Notes: a model not told the origin generated them from the letters alone. A stretch of DNA of 64,000 bases from Caulobacteraceae bacterium (GCA_947476325.1 CANJPZ010000005.1:62001-126000), one strand, 5' to 3'. Counted from the first letter of the stretch, positions 32,862 through 42,945 are shown. Numbers and translations are program-made.

Positions 32862-35800
32862 CACTTTCCGACGTCGCCGTCCGGCGGCCAGTTTTTGCGG
32901 CGGTTCTGGCGATCGTTCTGGTCGTCGTCGGTCTTGCGGCCTTTACACGGCTATCGGTGCGCGAACTGCCCAGCGTCGAGCCGCCCCAGGTCTCGATCAG
33001 CACCACCTATATCGGCGCTTCGGCGGAAGTTGTTGAAGAACGCATCACCCAGTTGATCGAGCGCCAGGTGTCCGGCATCCAGGGCATCGACCGGGTGACC
33101 TCCAACTCACGCGACGGCCGCAGCCAGGTCAGCGTGCTGTTCAAGCCGGATCGCCCGCTTGAAGTATCAGCCAATGACGTGCGCGACGCGGTCGGCCGCG
33201 TTCAACGCCAGTTGCCGCTCGGCGTCGATCCGCCGCAGGTCAACAAGTCCAACGCCGATTCCCAGCCCATCGTCATTCTCAGCCTGACGTCCAACAAGAT
33301 GAACCGGCTGCAGCTGACGGACTATGCCAACCGTTATCTGGTCGAGCAGCTGTCGACGATCGACGGCGTCTCCCAGGTGCAGGTGGGCGGCGCCCAGAAT
33401 TATTCAATGCGTATCTGGCTTGACCCTGACGCCATGGCCGCGCGCGGCGTGACTGTCGAGGACGTCAGCGGCGCCCTGTCGGGCCAGAACATCGAACTTC
33501 CGGCTGGCACGCTGGAATCGACTGCCAAAGACTTCACGGTCCGTGTCACTCGGCAATACACACGCCCAGAAGATTTTGCCGAGCTGCCGATCACTACGCC
33601 ATCCACCGTCTCTGGCGCCGGAGCTCTGGCCAGTACAGGCGGCGCAGGCGCGCCGACCGGCGCAGCGGTGCGCACCGGCGCGGCCTATATCACCCGCCTC
33701 GGCGACGTGGCCCGGATCGAAGAAGGCGCCGACGAGCGCCGGCGTCTGTTCCGCGGCAATGGCGTGGATCTGGTTGGCTTCCAGATCACCCGTCAGTCCG
33801 ACGCCAACGACCTGGCCATCTCGACTGCAGTCCACAAGGCGGTGAATCAGATCAATCCGACCCTGCCGGACGGCATGCGTCTGGAAGTCTCGGTGGACAA
33901 TTCAGTGTTCACCTCCGAGGCCATCAAGGATGTGTGGATCACCATGGCGATCTCGCTGGGGCTGGTGGCCTTGGTAAATATCGTCTTCCTGGGCAGTTGG
34001 CGCACAGCGCTGATCCCGACGATCATTGCGCCGATCTGCATTCTTTCAACGTTTATCGTCTTGGCCGCCTTCGGCTTTTCGATCAATCTGCTCACTCTGC
34101 TGGCCCTGGTGCTGTCCATCGGGCTGGTGGTAGATGACGCGATCGTCGTGGTCGAAAATATTCAAAGGCGGATCGATGAGGGCGAGCCGCCGCTCGTCGC
34201 CGCCCAGCGCGGCGCCAAACAGGTGTTCTTCGCGATCATCGCCATCACCATGGTGCTGATGGCGGTGTTCGCGCCGATGATGGTGCTGCCTGGCTATACG
34301 GGAAAGCTGTTCGTCGAACTGGCCGTCGCCGTGGCCGCCGCCATCGCGTTCTCGGCGCTCCTGGCGCTGTCGCTTTCACCCATGCTTGCATCCAAACTGT
34401 TGCGCCCGGCCCGCACCCAGGGTGGTTTTGCGCGTTTTGTGGATGATGCAATCGGGGCCCTGCGGCGCTCGTATATCAATTCCCTCAGGTCCATGATCGG
34501 ACGCAAGGCCGTCGCCGCTGTTGTCGTGCTGGTGGTTCTGTGCCTGGCCGGCGCGGCTGGCGGGTTGTTCACCATCCTGCCCAAGGAACTGGTGCCCAAC
34601 GAGGACCGGGGCCTGTTGCAGGTCAATGCGACCGGTCCGGAAGGCGCGGGCTTTGATTATACCGTGCGCGTCGCTGATCAGCTCGAAGCGATCATGATGC
34701 CGCTGGTCAAGGAAAAGATCGCCTCCCGCGTCGTCGTCAACGCGCCGGGTTTTGGCGGAAACACCTCGTACAACAGCGCCTCCGGTCAGATGGTCCTGGT
34801 TCCCTGGGGGCAGCGCAAGGTGACATCCGACGAGGTCGCCCAACGGATTACCCGCGAAGCGTCCCAGATCACCGGCGCCCGCGTCAATGCTTCAGTTCAG
34901 TCGCCCCTGGGCCGTGGCGGCGGCGCTGCGAACGCCTTTCAGATGGTCGCCAAGGGCAATGACTTTGAAAACATAAACACCTGGATCCAGCCGATCCTGC
35001 AGTCCGTGCGGGAGAACCCCAACTTCGCACGGGTCCGGGTTGATTATGAGCCGACATCGCCCCGTCTGCTGATCACCCTGGATCGCGACAAGGCCGCCTC
35101 CCTGGGCATTGCGCCGAGGGCGATCGGCTCGGTGTTGTCGACAATGCTCGGCTCCACCCGTTCGACAACCTACATCAAGGACGGCAAGGAATATGACGTC
35201 ATTCTGCAAACCGACTTGGCCAACCGGCGCACTCAGGAGTCCCTAGACAGCCTCTATGTCCGCTCCAGCCAGGGCGCGCTTGTGCCGCTGTCCAGTGTCG
35301 TTTCGACCCAGCTGAGGGGAGATACCCCGTCCCGCAGCCGTATAGATCGCGTACGCGCCATCACCATGAGCGCCGAGCTGGCGCCCAACTACACCCAGGC
35401 CCAGGCCATCGCCTACATCCGCGACCTGGCCTCCAAGCAACCACCCGGCGTGGTCATCGACTGGGGCGGATCGACCCGCGACTATTTGCAGGGTCAGGGC
35501 GGCGTGGGCATGGCCTTCGGCGGCGCCCTGCTGCTTGTGTTCCTTGTTCTGGCGGCCCAGTTTGAAAGCTGGATCCACCCGACGGTGATCATTTCCACCG
35601 TGCCAATCGCGGCGCTGGGCGGCCTGTTCGCCCTGTTTATGGTGGGATCCACTCTCAATCTCTACAGCGAGATCGGCCTGATCATCCTGATCGGCATCGC
35701 CGCCAAGAACGGCATCCTGATTGTCGAGTTCGCCAACCAGAGGCGCGACGAGGGGCTGACGATCGAACAGGCGATTCTGGATTCCTGCGGCGTGCGTCTG

Positions 35801-36073
35801 AGGCCCATCGTCATGACCTCGGTGGCGGCGGCCTGCGGCTCCATTCCGCTGGTTCTGGCCCACGGGCCCGGCGCGGCCAGCCGTTTCACCATTGGCGTGG
35901 TCATCTTCGGCGGCTGTCTGTTCGCTACCCTTCTGACCCTGTTCGTGGTGCCGGTGTTCTATTCGATGGTCGCCCGCTACACCAAGTCACCTGAGTGGAC
36001 CGGCCGCCAGATCGACGCCTATGGCGAGCAAGAGCTGCCGCATCACATCCCGGCGCCGATCCCCGCAGAGTAG
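32858..36073 (+). CDS. RND-family efflux pump inner-membrane permease
   Basis: This 1071-residue AcrB/HAE-1-type transporter has 12 membrane helices. It shows VAVRRPVFAAVLAIVLVVVG, two large periplasmic loops, and the proton-relay pair in TM4 (LALVLSIGLVVDDAIVVVEN, Asp-Asp). The second half has FESWIHPTVIISTVPIAALG and IGLIILIGIAAKNGILIVEF. It works with the adaptor encoded just upstream (4-base overlap). No outer-membrane TolC-like gene is adjacent. The substrates are unknown. Confidence 0.94.
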   Translation: MTLSDVAVRRPVFAAVLAIVLVVVGLAAFTRLSVRELPSVEPPQVSISTTYIGASAEVVEERITQLIERQVSGIQGIDRVTSNSRDGRSQVSVLFKPDRPLEVSANDVRDAVGRVQRQLPLGVDPPQVNKSNADSQPIVILSLTSNKMNRLQLTDYANRYLVEQLSTIDGVSQVQVGGAQNYSMRIWLDPDAMAARGVTVEDVSGALSGQNIELPAGTLESTAKDFTVRVTRQYTRPEDFAELPITTPSTVSGAGALASTGGAGAPTGAAVRTGAAYITRLGDVARIEEGADERRRLFRGNGVDLVGFQITRQSDANDLAISTAVHKAVNQINPTLPDGMRLEVSVDNSVFTSEAIKDVWITMAISLGLVALVNIVFLGSWRTALIPTIIAPICILSTFIVLAAFGFSINLLTLLALVLSIGLVVDDAIVVVENIQRRIDEGEPPLVAAQRGAKQVFFAIIAITMVLMAVFAPMMVLPGYTGKLFVELAVAVAAAIAFSALLALSLSPMLASKLLRPARTQGGFARFVDDAIGALRRSYINSLRSMIGRKAVAAVVVLVVLCLAGAAGGLFTILPKELVPNEDRGLLQVNATGPEGAGFDYTVRVADQLEAIMMPLVKEKIASRVVVNAPGFGGNTSYNSASGQMVLVPWGQRKVTSDEVAQRITREASQITGARVNASVQSPLGRGGGAANAFQMVAKGNDFENINTWIQPILQSVRENPNFARVRVDYEPTSPRLLITLDRDKAASLGIAPRAIGSVLSTMLGSTRSTTYIKDGKEYDVILQTDLANRRTQESLDSLYVRSSQGALVPLSSVVSTQLRGDTPSRSRIDRVRAITMSAELAPNYTQAQAIAYIRDLASKQPPGVVIDWGGSTRDYLQGQGGVGMAFGGALLLVFLVLAAQFESWIHPTVIISTVPIAALGGLFALFMVGSTLNLYSEIGLIILIGIAAKNGILIVEFANQRRDEGLTIEQAILDSCGVRLRPIVMTSVAAACGSIPLVLAHGPGAASRFTIGVVIFGGCLFATLLTLFVVPVFYSMVARYTKSPEWTGRQIDAYGEQELPHHIPAPIPAE

Positions 36074-36075
36074 AA

Positions 36076-37788
36076 TTAGATCTGCGCGCCTCGGACCAGT
36101 TTGCCAGGCAGGGCGCCCGTCGCTTCGCCGTTGCGGAAGATCACCTGGCCGGAGACGACCGTCGCCTCATAGCCTTCGGCCCGCTGCAACAGGCGTGAAC
36201 CGCCGGCCGGCAGGTCATTGGCCATGACCGGGGCGTGCAGCGACAGCCGCTCAAAGTCGATGACATTGAGATCGCCCTTCAGGCCGGGCGAGAGGATGCC
36301 ACGATCCATCAGACCGACAGCGGCCGCCGTATCGGCGGTCTGGCGCTTGACCAGCCACGACACATCGAAGCGGCCCTGCGGCCGGTCGCGGCCCCAGTGG
36401 GTCAGCATGTAGGTGGGGAAACTGCCATCGGCGATGGCCCGCACATGGGCGCCGCCGTCGCCCAGCCCCGGCAGGGTGTTGGGCCCGGCCAGCATCTCGC
36501 GGCAGACGTCCAGGTTGGTGTCCGCATAGTTGGCGAAGGGCGCATAGACAAAGCCGCGGCCGCCGTTTTCCAGGATCAGATCGAGGGCGACTTCGGCGGG
36601 CGATCGGCCTTCGCGCTCGGCGATGGCCGACAGACGCATCGTCGCCGGCGGCTCATAGTCGGGCGGATCGCCGAATGGGAACATCAAGGGCCAGTCGGTG
36701 ACACGCTTGGCATAACCCTTGGCCGGTCGCTCGATCTCTTCCAGCAGGCGTGCGCGCATGGCCGGCTCACTCATCCTGGTGGCGCGCTCGCACAGCGGCA
36801 GGTGTTCGATCTCACGGTAGGCGGGGGTGAAGCTGAACGGATTTCGGCTGCCCTGCAGGCCCAGCAGAACCCCGACAGGCCGGGGCGCGACCTGGGCGGC
36901 CATCGGCAGGCCGTCGGCCACCGCCTGGCCGATCAGGTCCATGATCTCGCGCCACATCTGCGGCTGACTGTGGCGCTGGGCGACCGAGATGGACAGGGGC
37001 CGTCCCGATATCTCGACGAGCGAGCGCAGCAGGGCGAACTCTTCGGCCAGCGACGGGGTGTCGAAGTCCGAGATGAACTGCAGCACCCCGGCGTTGGCGT
37101 CTTTCAGCCCCAGAGCGATACCGCGCAGCTCGTCGGCGCTGGCTCGCAAGGTGGGGGTGTAGTCGCCCTTGACTGTGCGGTGGTTCAGCGAGCGTGTGGT
37201 AGAAAAGCCCAATGCGCCGGCGCGGATCGCCTCGGCGGTCAGGCTGCGCATCATGGCTACGTCCTGGGCGTTTGCCGGCTCCAGCCGCGCGGCTCGCTCG
37301 CCCATGGCGTAGACCCGCAAGGGCCCGTGCGGCAGCTGGGCGCAGATGTCGATGTCGCGGGCCCGCCGCTCGACCACGCCCAGATAGTCGTCAAAGGTCT
37401 CCCAGCGAAAATCGAGCCCTTCGTGCAAGGCGGCGCCGGGGATGTCCTCTACCCCTTCCATCAGCTCGATCAGCACCTGCTGGTCAGCGGCGCGCACCGG
37501 CGCAAAGCCGACGCCGCAATTGCCCATCACCGCTGTGGTGACGCCGTGCCAGCTGGAGGGCGCCAGATGGTCGTCCCACACCGCCTGGGCGTCATAGTGG
37601 GTGTGGATGTCGACAAAGCCGGGCGTGACCAGCTTGCCGCGAGCGTCGATCTCCGTACGGCCGGCGGCGGTGACGGCTCCAACCGCGGTGACGCGGCCAC
37701 CCGTGATCGCCACGTCGCCCTCATAGAGCGCCGCGCCCGTCCCGTCGGCGATCCGCCCGCCGCGCACAACAAGATCAGGTTGGCCCAT
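36076..37788 (-). CDS. N-acyl-D-amino-acid deacylase family amidohydrolase
   Basis: This protein of about 570 residues belongs to the D-aminoacylase branch of the amidohydrolase superfamily. The metal HxH is in [20 protein letters not shown], and [17 protein letters not shown] carries the Cys used in this branch. [15 protein letters not shown] and [20 protein letters not shown] are further family blocks. It probably removes acyl groups from D-amino acids or related amides. ATG 37788 with GAGG upstream was chosen over an in-frame GTG three codons before. It is last in a minus-strand run that starts near 41771. Confidence 0.85.
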   Translation of the reverse strand: MGQPDLVVRGGRIADGTGAALYEGDVAITGGRVTAVGAVTAAGRTEIDARGKLVTPGFVDIHTHYDAQAVWDDHLAPSSWHGVTTAVMGNCGVGFAPVRAADQQVLIELMEGVEDIPGAALHEGLDFRWETFDDYLGVVERRARDIDICAQLPHGPLRVYAMGERAARLEPANAQDVAMMRSLTAEAIRAGALGFSTTRSLNHRTVKGDYTPTLRASADELRGIALGLKDANAGVLQFISDFDTPSLAEEFALLRSLVEISGRPLSISVAQRHSQPQMWREIMDLIGQAVADGLPMAAQVAPRPVGVLLGLQGSRNPFSFTPAYREIEHLPLCERATRMSEPAMRARLLEEIERPAKGYAKRVTDWPLMFPFGDPPDYEPPATMRLSAIAEREGRSPAEVALDLILENGGRGFVYAPFANYADTNLDVCREMLAGPNTLPGLGDGGAHVRAIADGSFPTYMLTHWGRDRPQGRFDVSWLVKRQTADTAAAVGLMDRGILSPGLKGDLNVIDFERLSLHAPVMANDLPAGGSRLLQRAEGYEATVVSGQVIFRNGEATGALPGKLVRGAQI

Positions 37789-37841
37789 GGTCCTCACCCG
37801 GTTTTTCCGTGCAGCATGATCTGGAAAGGCCGCGATGGCTA

Positions 37842-38756
37842 CTAGGCGCTGAAATTCAGCTTCAGCCCGGGCCTCGGCCAGCGGGTCTTGAACAACTTGC
37901 CTGTGGACGAGCCTGTGACCCAGGCATCGCGCATGTCCGGCCCGCCAAAGCAGATGTTAGTGCTCATGGCGTCGGGGAAGGCGATGTGTTCGACGTCGGC
38001 TGAGTTCGGATTGAACACCGTGATCCCGCCATTCATCAGGGTGGCGACACAGATCTTGCCGCCGGCCTCGACGGCGAGGGAGTCGACCAGCTGATAGCCC
38101 TGCAGATTGCTGACCACCCGCCCGTGCTGGCGAAAGGGCTGGGCTCCCAGCTCGCCAGGCGCCTTCAGGGCGAACGACCACAGCCGCCCCAAGGCAGTGT
38201 CGGCGACATAGACCTGATCCTCTTCTGGCGACAGGCCGACGCCATTGGGCGAGATCATGCCGCGCCGGACAGGCCGGATCTCCGAGCCGTCGATCTTTGC
38301 ATAGTACAGGCCGCCCAGCTCGATGGTGCGGCCATTGTTGCGGCCGTTGTCGGTGAACCAGAAACCGCCCGTCCGGTCGAAGACGATGTCGTTGGGTGCC
38401 CACAAAGGCCGGCCATCGCACTCGGTAAAGAGCGTCGTCACCTGGCCGGTGGCGATATCCACCCGCTGGATCGAGCCGCCCTTGTGCCAGTCGGGCGCGG
38501 GTCCCGGGAAGGTCAGGCCGTCGATCTCCATGAAATCGAAGCGGCCGCCATTGTTGCAGACATAGACCGCGCCATCGGGGCCAAGCGCCGCCCCATTTGG
38601 CCCGCCCTGGACCTCAGCGATGGTCTTCAGCGTCCCGTCCGGCAGCACACGGGTCAGCCTCTGGCCTTCGATCTCGACCAGAATGACCGACCCGTCGGCC
38701 ATGGCGATGGGGCCTTCGGGAAAGACGATGCCCTCGGCGACGACTTCGATGTCCAT
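37842..38756 (-). CDS. SMP-30/gluconolactonase family protein (cytoplasmic form)
   Basis: This 304-residue six-bladed propeller has the SMP-30/gluconolactonase pattern: AEGIVFPEGPIAMADGSVI, GGPNGAALGPDGAVYVCNNG, RPLWAPNDIVFDRTGGFWFT and the calcium-site region ISPNGVGLSPEEDQVYVADT. It has no signal peptide, unlike the related protein encoded 12 bases upstream. It probably hydrolyses a sugar lactone or related ester. The substrate is not readable. Confidence 0.85.
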   Translation of the reverse strand: MDIEVVAEGIVFPEGPIAMADGSVILVEIEGQRLTRVLPDGTLKTIAEVQGGPNGAALGPDGAVYVCNNGGRFDFMEIDGLTFPGPAPDWHKGGSIQRVDIATGQVTTLFTECDGRPLWAPNDIVFDRTGGFWFTDNGRNNGRTIELGGLYYAKIDGSEIRPVRRGMISPNGVGLSPEEDQVYVADTALGRLWSFALKAPGELGAQPFRQHGRVVSNLQGYQLVDSLAVEAGGKICVATLMNGGITVFNPNSADVEHIAFPDAMSTNICFGGPDMRDAWVTGSSTGKLFKTRWPRPGLKLNFSA

Positions 38757-38768
38757 ATCGATACCCGA

Positions 38769-39830
38769 CTAGCGCGGATAAATCGGCTTCAGGCCCGCCG
38801 CCGGCCAGCGCACCTTGGCGATGCGGCCGGTGTCAGAGAACGTCAGCCATGCGTCGCGGTAGTCCGCCCCGCCAAAGGCGATATTGGTGGTGAACCGGTC
38901 CGGGAAGGCCAGAAACTGTGGGGCGAAGGCGCCGGTGTGGATGCCGATGCCGCCCGGGCGCAGCAGGGTGCAAACCGCCACCCGCCCGTCCGCCATGACC
39001 TTCAGGCTGTCGGCGGTGCCGTTTTCGTTCAGCGGGCTCTGCACACCGTCAGGGTAGGTGTTGGTCGCCAGCTTGCCGGGCCCCACGATATCGAAGCCAT
39101 ACAAACGGTTGCCCATGGAGACGTGCAGCATCTTGCCGTCCGGAGACACGCCAATCCCGTTTGGCGAATTCATTCCGGCGCGCGCCACCTTGATGATCTT
39201 GCCGTCAGGGGTGGCGTAATAGATCGCGCCCTGGCCGGCAGTGCGGCCATACTCGCTGATCCACAAGCCGCCGGAAGGGTCGAACACCAGGTCGTCGGGC
39301 GCGATCATCTCCTTGCCCTCGACATGGGTGTAGAGCGTGGTCACGCGCCGGGTGCGCGGATCAACTTTCTGGATCTTGCCAGGGATCGCGGGGGTGGGCG
39401 AGGGCCCGCCTAGGGTAGCCGAACCGTCGGGCCGCCGCGTAAAGCCGAACCGGTTGCCGTCGTTGGCGACATAGAGCCCCCCGTCCGGGCCGAAAGCCAG
39501 GCCGTTGGGGCTGTCGCCGGTCTTGCACCACATCTCGACCTTGCCGTCGGGCGTCAGGCGGCTGATCTCGCCATTTGGAATCTGCACGAACAGCAGCGAG
39601 CCGTCCTTCATCCACACCGGCGCTTCGGGGAAGGCCAGGCCGCTCGCCACGATGGTCATCGGCAGGGCGGGCTGGACCGGGGCGGCCGGCGCCGCGGGCG
39701 CGCCGCCGCGCCCGCCGCCCCGTCCCGCGCCTGCGCCGGGGGCGGCAGGCGGCGTTGCGGGTTGCTGGGCAAAGGCGGGGCCGGCCAGAGCGGCGAGCGG
39801 CAGTGCGGCGAGCAGGTCGCGGCGGTTCAT
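38769..39830 (-). CDS. Exported SMP-30/gluconolactonase family protein
   Basis: This 353-residue relative of the downstream gene has a twin-arginine-like signal (MNRRDLLAALPLAALAGPAF) and an Ala/Gly/Arg/Pro linker (about 23-55). The propeller follows: ASGLAFPEAPVWMKDGSLLF, DSPNGLAFGPDGGLYVANDG, MIAPDDLVFDPSGGLWISEY and MNSPNGIGVSPDGKMLHVSM. It is a paralogue of the 37842-38756 protein placed in the periplasm. Its ATG directly follows the folA stop. Confidence 0.85.
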   Translation of the reverse strand: MNRRDLLAALPLAALAGPAFAQQPATPPAAPGAGAGRGGGRGGAPAAPAAPVQPALPMTIVASGLAFPEAPVWMKDGSLLFVQIPNGEISRLTPDGKVEMWCKTGDSPNGLAFGPDGGLYVANDGNRFGFTRRPDGSATLGGPSPTPAIPGKIQKVDPRTRRVTTLYTHVEGKEMIAPDDLVFDPSGGLWISEYGRTAGQGAIYYATPDGKIIKVARAGMNSPNGIGVSPDGKMLHVSMGNRLYGFDIVGPGKLATNTYPDGVQSPLNENGTADSLKVMADGRVAVCTLLRPGGIGIHTGAFAPQFLAFPDRFTTNIAFGGADYRDAWLTFSDTGRIAKVRWPAAGLKPIYPR

Positions 39831-40349
39831 CTAGTGTCTCCTCTCCAGCACGCGAAAGGTCGACGCGTACTGGTTCCTGTCATCGGCCGGGTATCGTTCG
39901 CATTGCACCTCGGTCCACTGGGTTTCGTCGAAAGCCGGGAAGAAGACATCGCCCCCCGGGCTTGCATCCACTTCAGTTAGATAGATGCGTCCGGCCCGGG
40001 GCAAGGCCAGATCGAACAGCGCCGCGCCGCCGATCACGCAGATTTCTCCCATGCCGTCCTCGCTCGCCTGTTCGCGGGCAATTTGCACGGCGTCGGTAAA
40101 GGTCTCGCAGGCCAGTGCGCCCTTGCCCTGAAACGATCCGTCGCGGGTCAGCACGATATTTAGCCGGCCGGGCAGGGGCTTTATCGGCAGCGAGTCCCAC
40201 GTCTTGCGGCCCATGATCACCGGCTTGCCCAAGGTCAGGGCCTTGAAGCGTTTCAGGTCGTCGGACAGGCGCCAAGGCAGATCGCCGTTTGCGCCAATGA
40301 CATTGTCGCGCGCCCGGGCGACGACGAGGGTGATCAGGGGTGCGGCCAC
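39831..40349 (-). CDS. folA: Dihydrofolate reductase
   Basis: This 172-residue enzyme regenerates tetrahydrofolate using NADPH. It shows ITLVVARARDNVIGANGDLP followed by WRLSDDLKRFKALT (catalytic Asp region), GKPVIMGRKTWDSLPIKPLP, and ICVIGGAALFDLALPRAGRI. Translation begins with GTG immediately after the thyA stop, with GAGG ten bases upstream, so it is coupled to thyA. The two gene products are linked in thymidylate synthesis, since ThyA produces the dihydrofolate FolA reduces. Confidence 0.94.
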   Translation of the reverse strand: MAAPLITLVVARARDNVIGANGDLPWRLSDDLKRFKALTLGKPVIMGRKTWDSLPIKPLPGRLNIVLTRDGSFQGKGALACETFTDAVQIAREQASEDGMGEICVIGGAALFDLALPRAGRIYLTEVDASPGGDVFFPAFDETQWTEVQCERYPADDRNQYASTFRVLERRH

Positions 40350-41186
40350 CTAGACCGCGACCTCGGCCTTGATGTGCGGATGGGCCTCATAGCCCTCCAG
40401 TCGGAAGTCTTCGTAGTCGAAGGCGAAGAGGTCAGTCTTGTCGGAGATGTGCATGAGCGGGAACGGATAGGGCGTACGGCTCAACTGCTCCTTCGCCTGC
40501 TCTACATGGTTCAGATAAAGGTGCGCATCGCCAAAGGTGTGGATGAATTCGCCGGGCTCGTAGCTCGTCACGCGCGCCATCATCAGGGTCAACAGGGCGT
40601 AAGAAGCGATATTGAAGGGCACGCCCAGGAAGATGTCGGCGCTCCGCTGATAAAGCTGGCAGGACAGTTTGCCGTCAGCGACGAAAAACTGGAACAGGCA
40701 GTGGCAGGGAGGCAGGGCCATGTCATCGACGTCGGCCGGGTTCCAGGCCGAGACGATGTGACGTCGGCTGGACGGGTTCTTGCGAATGGCGGCCACGACA
40801 TTGCTGATCTGATCGATCACTCGCCCGTCGGGCGCGGCCCACGAGCGCCATTGCTTGCCATAGACGGGACCGAGTTCGCCGCTCGCGTCCGCCCACTCGT
40901 CCCAGATCTTGACGCCCCGCTCTTGCAGCCAGCGCACATTAGTGTCGCCCCGCAGGAACCAGAGCAGCTCCAGCACGATGGATTTCAGGTGCAGCTTCTT
41001 GGTGGTCAGCGTCGGAAAGCCAGCGGCCAGGTCAAAGCGGATCTGACGGCCGAATACGCCCAGGGTGCCGACGCCTGTGCGGTCTTCACGCCTCACGCCG
41101 TTTTTCAAAATGTCGGCCAGCAGACCGAGATACTGCTCTTCAGGATGCGGGCCCGTCAGGGGCTTGATGGATACGGCGACGACCAT
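40350..41186 (-). CDS. thyA: Thymidylate synthase
   Basis: This 278-residue enzyme converts dUMP to dTMP with methylene-tetrahydrofolate. The catalytic Cys is in [40 protein letters not shown] binds the phosphate, and [20 protein letters not shown] and [17 protein letters not shown] are standard. ATG 41186 is preferred; an in-frame GTG eight codons earlier is possible. folA follows directly. Confidence 0.95.
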   Translation of the reverse strand: MVVAVSIKPLTGPHPEEQYLGLLADILKNGVRREDRTGVGTLGVFGRQIRFDLAAGFPTLTTKKLHLKSIVLELLWFLRGDTNVRWLQERGVKIWDEWADASGELGPVYGKQWRSWAAPDGRVIDQISNVVAAIRKNPSSRRHIVSAWNPADVDDMALPPCHCLFQFFVADGKLSCQLYQRSADIFLGVPFNIASYALLTLMMARVTSYEPGEFIHTFGDAHLYLNHVEQAKEQLSRTPYPFPLMHISDKTDLFAFDYEDFRLEGYEAHPHIKAEVAV

Positions 41187-41228
41187 GGGCGGAATGTCGG
41201 CGTGAATCACCCAAAGGGCAAGCCGTTG

Positions 41229-41771
41229 CTAGCCTGCAAAACCGCCTTCATCGAGAAAGGCCTGTTCCTGCGGTGTGGTATCGCGGCCGAGGGCCGAATT
41301 GCGGTGCGGAAAACGCCCAAAGCGGGCGATGATGTCCTCGTGCAGCACAGCCCATTTCAGGCCGTCGGGGTCAGCAGCCTCACTGAACAGGGCGACCGCC
41401 ATCTCCTGGTCTTCCGGCGCTTCGGAATGTTCGAACGGCAGATAGAAGAAGCTGCGCAGCAAGGGATAGACCTGGCGATCAAAGCCGCGCTCGATGGCCT
41501 TGGCGGCGATGCGCCTGGCCAGGGGATCAGTGGCGAAGGCGTGGGCCGCGCCGCGGTAAAGATTGCGCGGAAACTGGTCCAGCAGGATGATCAGGGCCGC
41601 GCAACCCTCGGCCGTCGCTTCCCAGACCGCATACTCACCGCGCGCCGCCGCATGGTGGGTCGGCTCGAATTTCAGCCGGATGGCGTCATCGAACCGGGCG
41701 TTGTGCGAGAACCACTTTGCCGGACCGGCGTTAAGCCAGAAGGTGAGCACATCAGCGGGGTGGGCGGGCAT
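41229..41771 (-). CDS. DUF924 family protein
   Basis: This 180-residue protein matches DUF924: VLTFWLNAGPAKWFSHNARF, LIILLDQFPRNLYRGAAHAF, RQVYPLLRSFFYLPFEHSE and IARFGRFPHRNSALGRDTTP followed by QEQAFLDEGGFAG. The family is all-helical and tetratricopeptide-like with no firm function. ATG 41771 begins the conserved sequence. It is 42 bases upstream of thyA on the same strand. Confidence 0.87.
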   Translation of the reverse strand: MPAHPADVLTFWLNAGPAKWFSHNARFDDAIRLKFEPTHHAAARGEYAVWEATAEGCAALIILLDQFPRNLYRGAAHAFATDPLARRIAAKAIERGFDRQVYPLLRSFFYLPFEHSEAPEDQEMAVALFSEAADPDGLKWAVLHEDIIARFGRFPHRNSALGRDTTPQEQAFLDEGGFAG

Positions 41772-41871
41772 GTCGGCGAATAGTCCCCATATAACAGACA
41801 CGTTCAAGCTGCGTTCAGGCGCGAGGCATCACGGTGTGCGGGAACTGAACTCTGATTTGGAGTGATGGAAT

Positions 41872-42819
41872 ATGAAAAAGACATTCGCAGCTGCTCTGGC
41901 GACTGCCCTGATGGCCAGCACAACCCTGACCACGGCCCAGCCCGTGGCCGCCCGGGGTTTTCTGCAGGGTTTCCGCGACCAGCAAAATGAGCGAGACCGG
42001 CAAGCCCAGGCGGACGCCAAGGCCCAGGCCCAGGCCAGATCCGACGCCCAGGCACGCGCCGACGCTCAATCTCAAAGTCAGGCTCAGACCCAGTCCCAGC
42101 CCCAGGACCCTTCGCGCGGTCCAGGCGGTCAGTCTTCACAGCCCGGTCGTGGCGGTCCGCCGCCCCAGGGTGCCGCGCCGGCCCAAACCCAACCTCAGGG
42201 TCGCGGATCGTCGCCGCCCCAGGGTCGCGGTCCCTCGCAAACGCAAGGCCGGGGCGACGGAGGTTATCAGTCCCAACCGCCGCCCCAGTCTCAGGGCCGC
42301 GGCGCCTCGCAACCCCAGGGCCGTGGCGGCTCAGGCTATCAGCCGCAACAGCAGCCCCAGACTCAAGGTCAACAGGGCCGAAGCGGTAACGGCCGTGATG
42401 ATCGCGACTATCGGGATGGCCGCGATGGCCGTGATGGGCGTGACAATCGGGACGGGCGCGGCGACTACGGCCGCGGACCGGACTGGCGGGGCAACCCGCC
42501 GAACCGCGCCGACCGCGATCGTGGCCGCCCGCGTTACGATCAGCGGCGTTATCCGCGCGAATACCGGCCGCAACAGCGCTATCAGTGGCGCGGATCGGTA
42601 TACCGCACGCCGCCGGGCTTCTACATTCGCTACTGGTCCTACGGCGATATCCTGCCCTGGAGCTGGTACGAGCACAGCTATTACATCGACAACTGGTGGT
42701 ACTATAGCCTGCAGCCCCCGCCGGTTGGTTTCGAATGGGTCCGTACCGGACGTGATGCGTTTCTCGTCGATGTCTGGACCGGCAGGATTTATGAGGTGGT
42801 CTACGGCCTCTTCTGGTAG
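41872..42819 (+). CDS. RcnB-like envelope protein with Gln/Gly/Arg-rich domain
   Basis: This 315-residue exported protein has a signal peptide (AAALATALMASTTLTTAQPV). A long low-complexity region (about 30-225) is rich in Gln, Gly, Arg, Pro and Ser, with recurring QGRG units and an Arg/Asp/Gly stretch. The C-terminal 80 residues resemble the RcnB domain: YWSYGDILPWSWYEHSYYID, then PPPVGFEWVRTGRDAFLVDV and TGRIYEVVYGLFW. RcnB in E. coli is a periplasmic protein of nickel/cobalt homeostasis, but most relatives are uncharacterised and metal binding is not shown here. A strong terminator follows. Confidence 0.75.
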   Translation: MKKTFAAALATALMASTTLTTAQPVAARGFLQGFRDQQNERDRQAQADAKAQAQARSDAQARADAQSQSQAQTQSQPQDPSRGPGGQSSQPGRGGPPPQGAAPAQTQPQGRGSSPPQGRGPSQTQGRGDGGYQSQPPPQSQGRGASQPQGRGGSGYQPQQQPQTQGQQGRSGNGRDDRDYRDGRDGRDGRDNRDGRGDYGRGPDWRGNPPNRADRDRGRPRYDQRRYPREYRPQQRYQWRGSVYRTPPGFYIRYWSYGDILPWSWYEHSYYIDNWWYYSLQPPPVGFEWVRTGRDAFLVDVWTGRIYEVVYGLFW

Positions 42820-42844
42820 GCCTGCGGCCTGATTGTTAGTTGAG

Positions 42845-42873
42845 CCCCCGGCGCTTCTGGCGCCGGGGGTTTT
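42845..42873 (+). terminator. Rho-independent terminator after the RcnB-like gene
   Basis: CCCCCGGCGC and GCGCCGGGGG form a perfect 10-bp stem with loop TTCTG, followed by TTTT. It lies 25 bases after the stop codon. Confidence 0.92.
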
Positions 42874-42945
42874 GCTTTAGGGTCGGCAACCTTGACGCGC
42901 TGCCAAAAAACCTGTCGAAAGCGCCCTTCGAATTTCCGGAGATAA

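Noticed and set aside
36235-37845. 536-codon open frame antisense to the amidohydrolase
   Set aside because: The opposite strand encodes a clear D-aminoacylase-family enzyme; this frame shows no domain.
40374-41783. 469-codon open frame antisense to thyA and the DUF924 gene
   Set aside because: It spans two well-supported genes on the other strand and has no recognisable motif.
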